Shown here piece after piece: positions 7,623-15,097 of a stretch of 64,000 bases of DNA. Position 1 is the stretch's first letter; each line of letters opens with the position of its first letter. The DNA lies in NCBI RefSeq assembly GCF_000341005.1, contig NZ_ANBD01000032.1:1-64000 (forward strand). Direction: 5' to 3'. The stretch is from Nocardiopsis alkaliphila YIM 80379 (lineage in GTDB: Bacteria; Actinomycetota; Actinomycetes; Streptosporangiales; Streptosporangiaceae). Position numbers and translations under genes: made by a program. The notes beneath the pieces are model-generated. The model did no database searches. It was given only the letters and a program-made list of their open reading frames with translations, and was not told the origin of the DNA.

Positions 7623-8432
7623 TCAGCCCCGCTCCAGGAGTTCCTCCACCACCCGACCCACACCGTCCTCGAAACTGGACGGAGCCACGCGTAGCCCCAA
7701 GGCGGGATCGAGCAGTTCCGGGTGTCCGCTCTCCATCGCGTAACCGGTACCGGCCCAGGTGAGAGCGGAGCGGTCGTTGGGCATGTCGCCGAATGCCACG
7801 ACCTCCTCGCGAGGCACCCCCCACTCCTGGCACAGCAGGGCCAAGGTGCTGCCCTTGTTCACCCCAAAGGCGCTCAGCTCCAACAATCCGCCCTTACCCG
7901 AGTAGGTGACCTCCGCCAACGAGCCCACCGAGGCGACGGCCGCTTCGTGCATGACGTGCACCGGAGTATCGCGAGAACGGGCGAGGAGTTTGGTGACCGG
8001 ATCGGCCGCCGCCAAGAGGGCGTCGGTGTCGTCCAGCACCCCGGCCACCCAGCCGGGCGGTACCCATGGCTCCAGGTAGTAGCCGGATTCGTGGTAGAAG
8101 TCCGTGCCGGTCTCCACACCGAACCCCACCTCGGGCAGGGAGGAGCGGAGTTCGTCCACGAGGACTTGGGAGGTCTGCCGGTCGATCGCCCGCACCAACG
8201 GGTCCCGGCCCGGCAGCCGGGTGTGGGCTCCGTTGCCGCAGACCACGGCGGCGCATTCGAAGAGAGAGGCGATGGCCGTGGTGGTGCGGGGTGGGCGGGC
8301 GGTCACGATGACCACTCGAATGCCGGCCTCGATGGCGGTGTTCAGGGCGCGTCGGTTGCGTTCGGAGACCTCTCCGGTTCGGCCCAAGAGGGTCCCGTCG
8401 AGGTCGGTGGCGATCACACGTGGAAGGGCCAT
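7623..8432 (-). CDS. HAD-superfamily phosphatase, Cof type
   Basis: 269 residues from ATG 8432. The N-terminal DLDGTLLG carries the nucleophile and acid/base aspartates of HAD motif I, VIVTAR is motif II, and GDMPNDRSALTWAG near residue 220 is motif III/IV of the Cof (IIB cap) subgroup, which dephosphorylates sugar phosphates, FMN or PLP in the cytosol. The substrate cannot be told. An upstream extension to 8546 is Arg/Pro-rich and not credible. Confidence 0.88.
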   Translation of the reverse strand: MALPRVIATDLDGTLLGRTGEVSERNRRALNTAIEAGIRVVIVTARPPRTTTAIASLFECAAVVCGNGAHTRLPGRDPLVRAIDRQTSQVLVDELRSSLPEVGFGVETGTDFYHESGYYLEPWVPPGWVAGVLDDTDALLAAADPVTKLLARSRDTPVHVMHEAAVASVGSLAEVTYSGKGGLLELSAFGVNKGSTLALLCQEWGVPREEVVAFGDMPNDRSALTWAGTGYAMESGHPELLDPALGLRVAPSSFEDGVGRVVEELLERG

Positions 8433-8934
8433 GGAAGGGATTATGGCCCTTGGGGACGACGGTTTCCATGGGTCGTTCGCCGCCTTCCGGCGGCGGGCTT
8501 CACGGCCCTGGAGCACGGGCGTTCCGGCCTCGGCCTGGTGGCGCACGTGTCCTCGACGCCGGTAGCGGCACCGGTTTCGACGTGCCCCCTCGTGTGCCCA
8601 TGCTCATGCTGATGAACGCCCAGGTCGAGGCCCCTGCGCCGTGGCGTCGGACCTGGGGTGGTCCCTTGTGCACCGTCACCGCCACCGCCACCGCGCCCAC
8701 GGGTCGGCCGGAGCCGATCTCCACCAGGTTGATCGGAGCCTGGTTCGAAGCCGGCGGAAGGGCCCCACCACCGAACCGCTCCTGCTGCGCGAACGCGGTC
8801 GGATCCGATCTGATCCGACCGCCGCGGTGCCTGTGGAGCGCTACGCGCACGCCGGGATACGGTTGGGCACGACCTGTGCCGAACCGTGCCCATGGGCGGC
8901 CCGCGGCAGACGGCCAGTTCCGGGAGGCGACCGT
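8433..8934. other. 502-base divergent spacer with an inverted repeat
   Basis: Lies between the HAD gene (minus) and the cardiolipin-synthase-like gene (plus). It contains a perfect 11-bp inverted repeat, GCGGTCGGATC (8795-8805) / GATCCGACCGC (8812-8822), which could be a hairpin in the leader or an operator. An open frame beginning near 8600 is Thr/Ala/Pro/Arg-rich and I do not believe it codes. Confidence 0.5.
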
Positions 8935-10173
8935 ATGCTCAGACGCGCGAAAGTCATGACCTGGGTTCGACGTGGGTTGCTGGGTCTGCTCGCCGCCCAG
9001 GTCGCCGTGGTCGCGACCCTCCTCGGAATCGACCACTGGCGCAAGAAGGTGCGTCCACACCGGGTCGCCTTCCCCCGCACCGAACCCGCCTCGGTGCCGG
9101 TGGGAGAGAACACGGTCACCGTCTACACCTACGGCGCCGACCTCTTCGAGGACATGCTCAAGGAGATCCGAGGCGCTCGACACCGCATCCTCTTCGAGTC
9201 CTACATCATCAAGTCCGACTCGGTGGGACAGGAGTTCAAAGCCGCCCTGATCGAGGCGGCCGAGCGGGGCGTCGAGGTGTACGTCGTCTACGACGGCTTC
9301 GCCAACCTGGTGGTCCCCCGACGATTCTTCGACTTTCCGCCCTCGGTACGGGTCCTGCGCTATCCCGCGTTCCGCCCCGGCGTGCTGCTGTTGGACGTCC
9401 GTAAGTCCGGTCGGGACCACCGCAAGATCCTCACCGTGGATGGCAGGGTGGGGTTCGTCGGCGGCTTCAACATCGGCACGATCTACGCCATCGAGTGGAG
9501 GGACACCCACATGCGGCTGGTGGGGCCGGAGGTGTGGGAGCTGGAGAACGCCTTCGTCGACTTCTGGAACTCGCACAAGGCCGTGGGCGAACCCGGAATC
9601 GAGTTGCTGGGCGAGACCACGTGGGACTCGCGCATTCGAGTCCACCGCAACGTGCCCGAGGTTCTCATCTACCCGATCCGGGCGATGTTCCTGGAGGCCG
9701 TGGACCGGGCCAAGGACAGGGCGCTCTTCACCCAGGCCTACTTCATCCCCGACCGTGAGCTGGTCCGGGTCCTCATCGAAGCGGCCGGACGCGGGGTGGA
9801 CGTCAACGTGCTCATCCCGGAGACCTCCAACCACGTCGTCGCCGACTGGATCGCCCGTGGCCGTTACTCGGAACTGCTTCGCGGTGGAGTGCGTCTGTGG
9901 CTGTACCAGGGCACCATGGTGCACGCCAAGACCGCCACCGTGGACGGGCGCTGGAGCACCATCGGCACCGCCAACGTGGATCGGCTCAGCCTCACCGGCA
10001 ACTATGAGGTCAACGTCGAGATCTTCGACGAGGGGGTGGCCAGGCACCTGGAACGGGTCTTCGAGACCGACCTCACCAACGCCCGCGAACTCACCGAACA
10101 GGAGTGGCGCGGTCGTCCCGTCATGGCCAAGTTCAGCGAACTCGTCCTGGCCCCTTGGCGCGGGATCCTCTGA
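8935..10173 (+). CDS. Phospholipase D-family cardiolipin synthase-like protein
   Basis: 412 residues. An N-terminal membrane helix (about residues 12-32) is followed by two PLD domains: HRKILTVD (first HKD motif, with GFVGGFNIG after it) and HAKTATVD (second, with IGTANVDRLSLTGNYE). Both catalytic His-Lys-Asp sets are intact. This architecture is that of bacterial cardiolipin synthases and related phosphatidyl-transferases at the membrane face. ATG 8935 has GGGAGG seven bases upstream; the in-frame extension upstream lacks coding character. Actinobacteria usually make cardiolipin with a CDP-alcohol-type enzyme, so this PLD-type protein may have a different acceptor. Confidence 0.87.
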   Translation: MLRRAKVMTWVRRGLLGLLAAQVAVVATLLGIDHWRKKVRPHRVAFPRTEPASVPVGENTVTVYTYGADLFEDMLKEIRGARHRILFESYIIKSDSVGQEFKAALIEAAERGVEVYVVYDGFANLVVPRRFFDFPPSVRVLRYPAFRPGVLLLDVRKSGRDHRKILTVDGRVGFVGGFNIGTIYAIEWRDTHMRLVGPEVWELENAFVDFWNSHKAVGEPGIELLGETTWDSRIRVHRNVPEVLIYPIRAMFLEAVDRAKDRALFTQAYFIPDRELVRVLIEAAGRGVDVNVLIPETSNHVVADWIARGRYSELLRGGVRLWLYQGTMVHAKTATVDGRWSTIGTANVDRLSLTGNYEVNVEIFDEGVARHLERVFETDLTNARELTEQEWRGRPVMAKFSELVLAPWRGIL

Positions 10174-10249
10174 ACCGGATCCGGGCCGCCTACTTCTTTG
10201 AACCCTCGGCTCCACCCTCGTGGGCCATCACCGACCAGGAAGTGTCGCC

Positions 10250-11005
10250 ATGGAATTCGACTTCGACGATCCCGCCCTCAAGGCCGCGCTCGCCCTGCAC
10301 GAGGGACAAAAGCGCCAGGGACCGGGGTCACGTGCCACCACGGAATGCCTGCTCCGCCTGGCCGCTCCGCTGCCCGAGCGGCCACGGATCCTCGACCTGG
10401 GCAGCGGCGCCGGTGCGGCGACCCTGGCCCTGGCCGAGATCGAGGGCGCCAAGGTCACCGCCGTGGACGTCTATCCGCCCTTCCTGGAGCAGCTGCGGGC
10501 CGCGGCCGAAACCGCCGGGGTCGCCGACCGTGTCGACGTACGGCTTGGGTCGATGGCCGATCTGGACGACCTGGAGGACGGCTGCCTGGACCTGGTCTGG
10601 AGTGAGGGGGCCGCCTACAACATCGGATTCGGCGATGCCCTGGCCTCCTGGCGCAGGCTGCTCGCCCCTGAAGGAGCCTTGGTGGTGACCGAGTGCGGGT
10701 GGATCACCGACGAACCCTCCACCGAAGCCAAGGAGTACTGGGAGGCCGCCTATCCGCTGCGGAGCACCGGGGAGAACGTGGACCAGGCCACCGCCGCCGG
10801 GTACACGGTGGCGGCGACCTACCTATTGCCCGACGGCGACTGGCTGGACACCTACTACGCGCCCCTGATGGCTCGAGCCGAACAGAGCGATCCAGCGGAC
10901 CCGCACGCCGTGGCCGCCGCGGAGGACCTACGTCGGGAGTACCGGCTGTACCGGGAACACGGGCACGAGTACGGCTACGTGGGGTACGTCCTGCGACCTC
11001 GTTAG
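10250..11005 (+). CDS. Class I SAM-dependent methyltransferase
   Basis: 251 residues. ILDLGSGAGAATLALAE (about 48-64) is motif I for SAM, VTAVDVYPPF is motif II, and LDLVWSEGAAYNIGF corresponds to the post-II acidic loop. It belongs to the UbiE/small-molecule group; the methyl acceptor is unknown. ATG 10250 follows AGGAAG at a normal distance. It is 76 bases behind the PLD-type gene and may share its transcript. The C-terminal helix with YREHGHEYGYVGYV is a feature of a family of unassigned methyltransferases. Confidence 0.85.
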   Translation: MEFDFDDPALKAALALHEGQKRQGPGSRATTECLLRLAAPLPERPRILDLGSGAGAATLALAEIEGAKVTAVDVYPPFLEQLRAAAETAGVADRVDVRLGSMADLDDLEDGCLDLVWSEGAAYNIGFGDALASWRRLLAPEGALVVTECGWITDEPSTEAKEYWEAAYPLRSTGENVDQATAAGYTVAATYLLPDGDWLDTYYAPLMARAEQSDPADPHAVAAAEDLRREYRLYREHGHEYGYVGYVLRPR

Positions 11006-11217
11006 GGGTCCTCGGGCGCGAACCGGTGGAATCGGGGGAAGAACACGTCGGGTTCGGGCCGCCGGGGGCGAGGACCGCCCCAGTGTTGGGGGCCGGGTTG
11101 GGGGTCCTTGGTGAGCGCCGCCGCGATCGCGGAGGGGGAGCCGCCTCGTCGCCGTCCCCTCGTGCGGCCGCTCTCCTGCTCCGTGTCGGGCTCGGTCCTG
11201 TCCTCGCGGTCCGCCAT
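11002..11217 (-). CDS. Small basic protein of unknown function
   Basis: 71 residues, ATG 11217, preceded by a G-rich Shine-Dalgarno-like GGGGGTGG. The N-terminal half is highly charged (GRTRGRRRGG); the C-terminal half, with SAIAAALTKD and an aromatic end (FFPRFHRFAPEDP), is not typical of random high-GC frames, which supports coding. It converges on the methyltransferase gene with a 4-base overlap. I do not recognise the family. Confidence 0.5.
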   Translation of the reverse strand: MADREDRTEPDTEQESGRTRGRRRGGSPSAIAAALTKDPQPGPQHWGGPRPRRPEPDVFFPRFHRFAPEDP

Positions 11218-11427
11218 CGGCCACCCCCCGTTCGACCTCGATCACGTCCATTCGGCCTGATCGGCCCTGCTTCCATGATCGACGCCGATGGGGGAGAAGC
11301 CCCTTCGACACGACGTGCCCGACGAACTCTTCCCCAGGACCGTGACTCCGCTGGGCGGTCGTGACCTTCCGAATGGGGAGGTGGGGGCACTCATGGCGAC
11401 TTGACCGGGGGCAAGGGGTTTTGGGGT

Positions 11428-11470
11428 GAAAACAACGAAACGGGCGTCACCTCTGTTCAAGGTGACGCCC
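11428..11470 (-). terminator. Terminator of tRNA-Arg
   Basis: A perfect 10-bp stem GGGCGTCACC (11442-11451) / GGTGACGCCC (11461-11470); on the minus strand it is followed by GTTTCGTTGTTTT, a good T-tract. It lies 12 bases beyond the 3' end of the tRNA. Confidence 0.85.
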
Positions 11471-11482
11471 ATGCGCGGACTG

Positions 11483-11555
11483 CGGCCCCGGCAGGATTCG
11501 AACCTGCGGCACCCGCTTTAGGAGAGCGGTGCTCTATCCCCTGAGCTACGGAGCC
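11483..11555 (-). tRNA. tRNA-Arg (anticodon CCT)
   Basis: A 73-base cloverleaf. Acceptor GGCTCCG pairs with CGGGGCC (one G-U), D arm with GCTCAGGGGATAGAGC, anticodon stem CCGCT/AGCGG around loop CTCCTAA giving anticodon CCT, and T arm GCAGGTTCGAATCCTGC. Discriminator G; the CCA is not encoded. It reads AGG codons. Confidence 0.97.
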
Positions 11556-11969
11556 ATGGCGGGGCGAGGAGCTCCCCGACGCAGGGTCAAGCCTAACCCA
11601 GGTTGGGTGTGCATGTGGTGCCGATCGCTGCGTGACCGCTGAGTCGGGGAGGTGTTGTGCGCGGGGCAGAGTACGCTGACCTACGATTGGTTGTCCTGGC
11701 GTCGGTGTGATGTTGTTCATTTCGCGTGTCGCGATTATGGCGACTCGGGTGTTGCGGTCACTGTGGGTTGATGGACGTGAGAACCACCGGGGGCTTGATG
11801 ACCAGGCCTTCCATCGAGGGTGGAACGGGGTGCCCGGCCCGGGAGCGACCAGAAGCCCCCGGCCACGGTCGCCGAGGTGAACGGTCCAGCGTGTCCGCAT
11901 GTGGACATGTAGTACGTTGCCTTGCGGCCACGATTAGGTGTTCGAGGAAAAGCAGCCGGAGGATCATTC
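11556..11969. other. 414-base spacer upstream of the M15 peptidase
   Basis: Holds the tRNA promoter (minus) and the peptidase promoter (plus). It contains a long-range stem at 11787-11862 (separate entry) and a short inverted repeat, TGTCC/GGACA, near 11890-11905. No protein-coding gene is seen. Confidence 0.5.
11787..11862 (+). ncRNA. Candidate structured leader RNA of the M15 peptidase
   Basis: CCGGGGGCTT (11787-11796) pairs perfectly with AAGCCCCCGG (11853-11862), closing a 76-base domain. Inside, TTCCA (11810-11814) can pair with TGGAA (11821-11825), and a further GC-rich hairpin is possible. Actinobacterial cell-wall hydrolases are often controlled by c-di-AMP riboswitches, but I do not find that class's conserved bases. 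It could be an unclassified regulatory leader or simply a hairpin. Confidence 0.35.
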
Positions 11970-13079
11970 GTGCCGTTCACTTCTGATTCGGCGCGGCGCG
12001 GGTCCCGCGTTCCGGGCGGCGGGGTGCCGGCCGCCCTGAGCCCGCGTCAGCGGGTTCGGATGACGCAGGCGCTGACGCTCGCCCTGGTCACCGCGTTGCT
12101 CATCGTTCCCCTGCCGCACGCCGCGCTGGCACCGGCCTCGGCCGAGGCTTCCTTGGAGGACCTGCGAGAGAACGCGGAGAACGCCGCGGAGGCCTTGGAA
12201 ACGGCCACCGATGAGTACGTCGAGCGCCAAGGGGAGCTGGAAGCGGCTCAGGAGGACCTGGTCGAAACCCTCCACGAGCTCCAACAGATCGAGATCGACC
12301 TCGGTGAGATGCGCGAGCCGCTCGCCCAGTTGGCCAGCACCATGTATCAGCAGCCCGAGGCCGGTGTGCTCGGCATCCTCGCCACCGGTGACCTCGACGA
12401 GGACCTTCAGACACAGTCCTACGCCGCGAAATTGTCCGAGGACAACCAGGCGCTCATCCAAGACGCCACGGACCTGCGCGAAGAACAGGTGGGGTTGGCG
12501 AGCGAGGCGCAGGAGCTCCAGACCTTCACCCAGCTCGAACAGGCCGAACTCGCGGCCCAGGTGGAGGAGCTGCGTGCCCAGTCCGAGGCGAGCACCAACG
12601 AGCTCACCGACGAATTGGAGTCTCGTGGGCTGGACCCGGAGACCTACATGGCCGCCGCGGACTGTGACCCCTCGGCCGCCTCGGCCGCGGACGGCTACCC
12701 CAACGGTCTGTTGCCGCAGGAGGCCCTGTGCGCGCTCTACGACGGGCATTTCCTCCGTGCGGACGCGGCCAAGGCCTTCCTCGAACTCAACATGAAGTAC
12801 GTCGAGGAGTACGGGGAGAACATCTGCATCACCAGTTCCTACCGCGACCTACCCAACCAGCACCGTGTGTACGGCGAGGTCGCCCCCGGTTTCGCGGCGG
12901 TCCCGGGCACCAGTAACCACGGTCTGGGGCAGGCGATCGACCTGGGGTGCGGTATCCAGAACTTCCGTTCGGACCGGTGGAACTGGATGGAGAGAAACGG
13001 GGCCGATCACGGCTGGATCCACCCGGCCTGGGCCAAATCGAGCCCGTTCGAGCCCTGGCACTGGGAGTTCGAGGGCTGA
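11970..13079 (+). CDS. Secreted M15-family D-alanyl-D-alanine carboxypeptidase with coiled coil
   Basis: 369 residues from GTG 11970, chosen because GGAGGA sits six bases upstream; an internal ATG at 12060 is the alternative. A long basic N-region and a hydrophobic helix (about 31-52) form an export signal. Residues ~55-210 are heptad-rich coiled coil with many E, Q and L. The C-terminal third is a VanY-like peptidase: SSYRDLPNQHRVYGE, then SNHGLGQAIDLG (zinc His and Asp) and HWEFEG (zinc His 364). The coiled-coil-plus-hydrolase layout resembles RipA-like and EnvC-like proteins, suggesting peptidoglycan trimming at a defined site in the envelope. Confidence 0.88.
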   Translation: MPFTSDSARRGSRVPGGGVPAALSPRQRVRMTQALTLALVTALLIVPLPHAALAPASAEASLEDLRENAENAAEALETATDEYVERQGELEAAQEDLVETLHELQQIEIDLGEMREPLAQLASTMYQQPEAGVLGILATGDLDEDLQTQSYAAKLSEDNQALIQDATDLREEQVGLASEAQELQTFTQLEQAELAAQVEELRAQSEASTNELTDELESRGLDPETYMAAADCDPSAASAADGYPNGLLPQEALCALYDGHFLRADAAKAFLELNMKYVEEYGENICITSSYRDLPNQHRVYGEVAPGFAAVPGTSNHGLGQAIDLGCGIQNFRSDRWNWMERNGADHGWIHPAWAKSSPFEPWHWEFEG

Positions 13080-13237
13080 CATCCGGACCTGTGAACGGTT
13101 CGGGCCGGTTCGGGCACCGAAGCCCGGGGTCGATTCGATACCGGGCGAGACGAGCCGTGAGCACCGGGAAGGACAGCGCCATGGGCGTGTCCGAAGGATG
13201 CCGTACGTGCTGAAAAACCCGCACTCGTCCTTGTCTC

Positions 13238-13266
13238 TTGGTGCCCGAACACGGTCCGAAGCCAAG
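13238..13266 (-). repeat. Copy A of a shared intergenic element
   Basis: On the minus strand this reads CTTGGCTTCGG followed by ACCGTGTTCGGGCACCAA. It matches 63154-63184 at about 25 of 29 positions. A partial third copy (GTTCGGGCACCGAAG) lies near 13110. It sits between convergent genes and contains GTG/CAC self-complementarity around TTCGGG. Confidence 0.5.
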
Positions 13267-13284
13267 CGGAGGGCCGAGAAGGGC

Positions 13285-13320
13285 GGGGCCGCCGGCACGC
13301 GTGTGCGGCGGGCCCTCAGG
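13285..13320. terminator. GC-rich hairpin between convergent peptidase and mscL
   Basis: GGGCCGCCGGCAC pairs with GTGCGGCGGGCCC with one bulge on each side, giving about 12 pairs. It overlaps the last codons of mscL and probably ends transcription in both directions. No T-tract. Confidence 0.5.
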
Positions 13321-13726
13321 AAGTGGCGGTCTGCGGGGTGACCTCGCTGGTGCAGTGGGCACACCGGCTGGCCTTCTTGTTGATCTCGGTGAAGCAGTAG
13401 GGGCACTCGCGGGTGGTGGCCTCTTCGGCCTTGATGAACCTCTCCATCATCTTGCTCAGGGGAAGGACCACGAGGAAGTACAGGATCGCCGCGGTGAGCA
13501 GGAACGAGATCAGGGCGTCGATGAAGGCGCCGTAGAGGAACCGGCTGCCATTGACCTCGAAGTAGAGCTCTCCGAAAGTGGGAACCCCGCCGAAGACGCC
13601 GAGCAGCGGGGTGATGAACCCTTCGGTGAACGCGGTGATGAGGCCGGCGAAGACCGAGCCGATGACGACCGCGACCGCCAGTTGCACCAGGTTGCCCTGG
13701 AACAGGAACTTCTTGAAGCCTTCCAT
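13316..13726 (-). CDS. mscL: Large-conductance mechanosensitive channel MscL with zinc-ribbon tail
   Basis: 136 residues. FLFQGNLVQLAVAVVIGSVFAGLITAF is split here as the N-terminal helix plus TM1 (FLFQGNLVQLAVAVVIG, then SVFAGLITAF), followed by the periplasmic loop and TM2 (about 66-92, FIDALISFLLTAAILYFLVV). The protein releases solutes on hypo-osmotic shock. After TM2 the usual cytoplasmic helix is followed by CPYC, ten residues, then CAHC, a treble-clef or ribbon zinc site absent from E. coli MscL; similar tails occur in other actinobacterial homologues. ATG 13726 is the only sensible start. Confidence 0.95.
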   Translation of the reverse strand: MEGFKKFLFQGNLVQLAVAVVIGSVFAGLITAFTEGFITPLLGVFGGVPTFGELYFEVNGSRFLYGAFIDALISFLLTAAILYFLVVLPLSKMMERFIKAEEATTRECPYCFTEINKKASRCAHCTSEVTPQTATS

Positions 13727-13808
13727 GCTGCTGCCTTCGGTGTTCGGGGTTGTTCACGAACGTCCGGACGGACGTCTGGCACAGCCTTCACCACCGATGA
13801 TCGCTCGG

Positions 13809-14459
13809 TCAACCGCGGATGATGATGGAAAGCCGTGACGTGGTCGCGTGCCCGGCCAGGACACGGGCCTCCTCGGGGGTGGCGGCGACGAGGATCAACG
13901 CACCGCCTTCCCCACCACCGTCGCCTTCGGGTGGCACGGCGAGCACCGGCCGGTTCCCCAACACCTCGATCGCCGGCCCGGCACGTGCGGGTGGCCCGCC
14001 GAGCTCGTCCGATGCCCGGGCGGCCAATACGTCCACCCTGCTGCCCGGTGCGAGTAGTGAAACCACTCCCGGGTCGGCCACCCGGACCGGTACCGCGACC
14101 AGGTCGGGCCCGTAGGGAGCGGCGGGGGACTCGCCCACGCGGGCGTCGGTGAGCACCTCACCGGCGCGTAGGGGTGCGTTCGGCGTCAGTCCGGTGACCG
14201 GCTCGTCGGGGAGGAGCGCGCCTTCGGGGAGTACCCGGTCCGGCAGGGTACGGCCGGTGAGGTCGGCTTCGGTCAGGGGAGCGGAGGCGTCCAGGTCGCG
14301 GGTGGCGACCAGGACCTCGGTGCCGGGCTCGGGAGGCGGTCGCAGGATCAGGACGGCGCCGACCGCGGCGAAGGCGGCCAGCAGGGCCGCCAAGGCGCGT
14401 CGGTAACGGTCCAAGAAGCGAAGGAGGCCACGACGGTGACGGTAGGGGGTGTGGGTCAT
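13809..14459 (-). CDS. SAF-domain (CpaB/RcpC-like) membrane-anchored protein
   Basis: 216 residues from ATG 14459, which follows GAAGG. A basic N-terminus, one membrane helix (about 19-37), then a SAF/AFP domain (VLVATRDLDASAPLTEADL, LTGLTPNAPLRAGEVLT) and a C-terminal domain of the RcpC/CpaB type ending in RLSIIIRG. In Flp/Tad pilus systems such proteins are periplasmic assembly factors, but no tad genes are adjacent. Upstream frame extension to 14573 is not credible. Stand-alone copies like this are common in actinobacteria and their role is unclear. Confidence 0.75.
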   Translation of the reverse strand: MTHTPYRHRRGLLRFLDRYRRALAALLAAFAAVGAVLILRPPPEPGTEVLVATRDLDASAPLTEADLTGRTLPDRVLPEGALLPDEPVTGLTPNAPLRAGEVLTDARVGESPAAPYGPDLVAVPVRVADPGVVSLLAPGSRVDVLAARASDELGGPPARAGPAIEVLGNRPVLAVPPEGDGGGEGGALILVAATPEEARVLAGHATTSRLSIIIRG

Positions 14460-14538
14460 GCCTTCAACGCTAGGGCGGAGAAGGGGCGAGGAACCGGTTG
14501 TCCACAGGGTGGATTCCGTTGCCGTTCGACACACGAAA

Positions 14539-14561
14539 GCGCCGCCGGGGCCCGGCGGCGC
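14539..14561 (-). terminator. Palindromic terminator of the FmdB gene
   Basis: An 11-bp inverted repeat GCGCCGCCGGG / CCCGGCGGCGC separated by one base, followed on the minus strand by TTTCGTG. It lies 25 bases after the stop of the FmdB gene. Confidence 0.7.
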
Positions 14562-14585
14562 GACCACGGTCAACGGTGAGGTGGC

Positions 14586-14927
14586 TCAGCTCGCGCTGCT
14601 ACTCGCGGTACTGTCGGAGCTCTTTCCACTGCTCGAGGAGTCGGCGCCGGAAGAGCTCTTGGCGCTGGAGTCGGTGGACCCGGCGGAGCCCTCCTTCTTG
14701 CTCTCGCCGGAGGAGCTCGAACCGGTCAGGGCGGAGCTGTTCGTGGTGGCCTTGCCACTGTCGGTGCGGTAGAAGCCCGAGCCCTTGAAGACCACACCCA
14801 CGGCCGAGTACACCTTGCGAAGACGCCCTTCGCACTCGGGGCAGACCGTCAGCGAGTCGTCGCTGAAGCTCTGCACGACCTCCATCTGAGCGTCACACTC
14901 GGTGCACGCGTACTGATACGTAGGCAC
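14586..14927 (-). CDS. FmdB-family zinc-ribbon protein with Ser-rich tail
   Basis: 113 residues. The first ~55 form the FmdB regulatory-protein zinc ribbon: MPTYQYACTEC and CPECEGRLRKVYSAVGVVFKG with paired CxxC motifs. The remaining ~55 residues are a low-complexity Ser/Gly/Lys/Asp tail. FmdB proteins were named as putative regulators of formamidase but have no proven function; the adjacent 5-formyl-THF cyclo-ligase and galU give the typical actinobacterial context. Confidence 0.88.
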   Translation of the reverse strand: MPTYQYACTECDAQMEVVQSFSDDSLTVCPECEGRLRKVYSAVGVVFKGSGFYRTDSGKATTNSSALTGSSSSGESKKEGSAGSTDSSAKSSSGADSSSSGKSSDSTASSSAS

Positions 14928-15097
14928 TGTTCCGGGTCCTCCTTGCTGGCACTCATGCCCGTTGACTGCTAAATAGTACGCGTTCGCCGACCACGACCGT
15001 GACAGCCCCTCATCTGTACGTTCTGACCAGGGAGAACGTCACATCACGCGGTCCCGTCGAGACACGACCGTCGGCGTCAACGCCTTGGGGGACCCGC

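Noticed and set aside
8600-8940. Small plus-strand protein ahead of the PLD-type gene
   Set aside because: Composition is that of random high-GC sequence, and no ribosome binding site or family pattern is seen.
11640-11900. c-di-AMP (ydaO) riboswitch before the M15 peptidase
   Set aside because: Context fits, but the conserved unpaired bases of the class were not found; kept only as an unassigned structured element.
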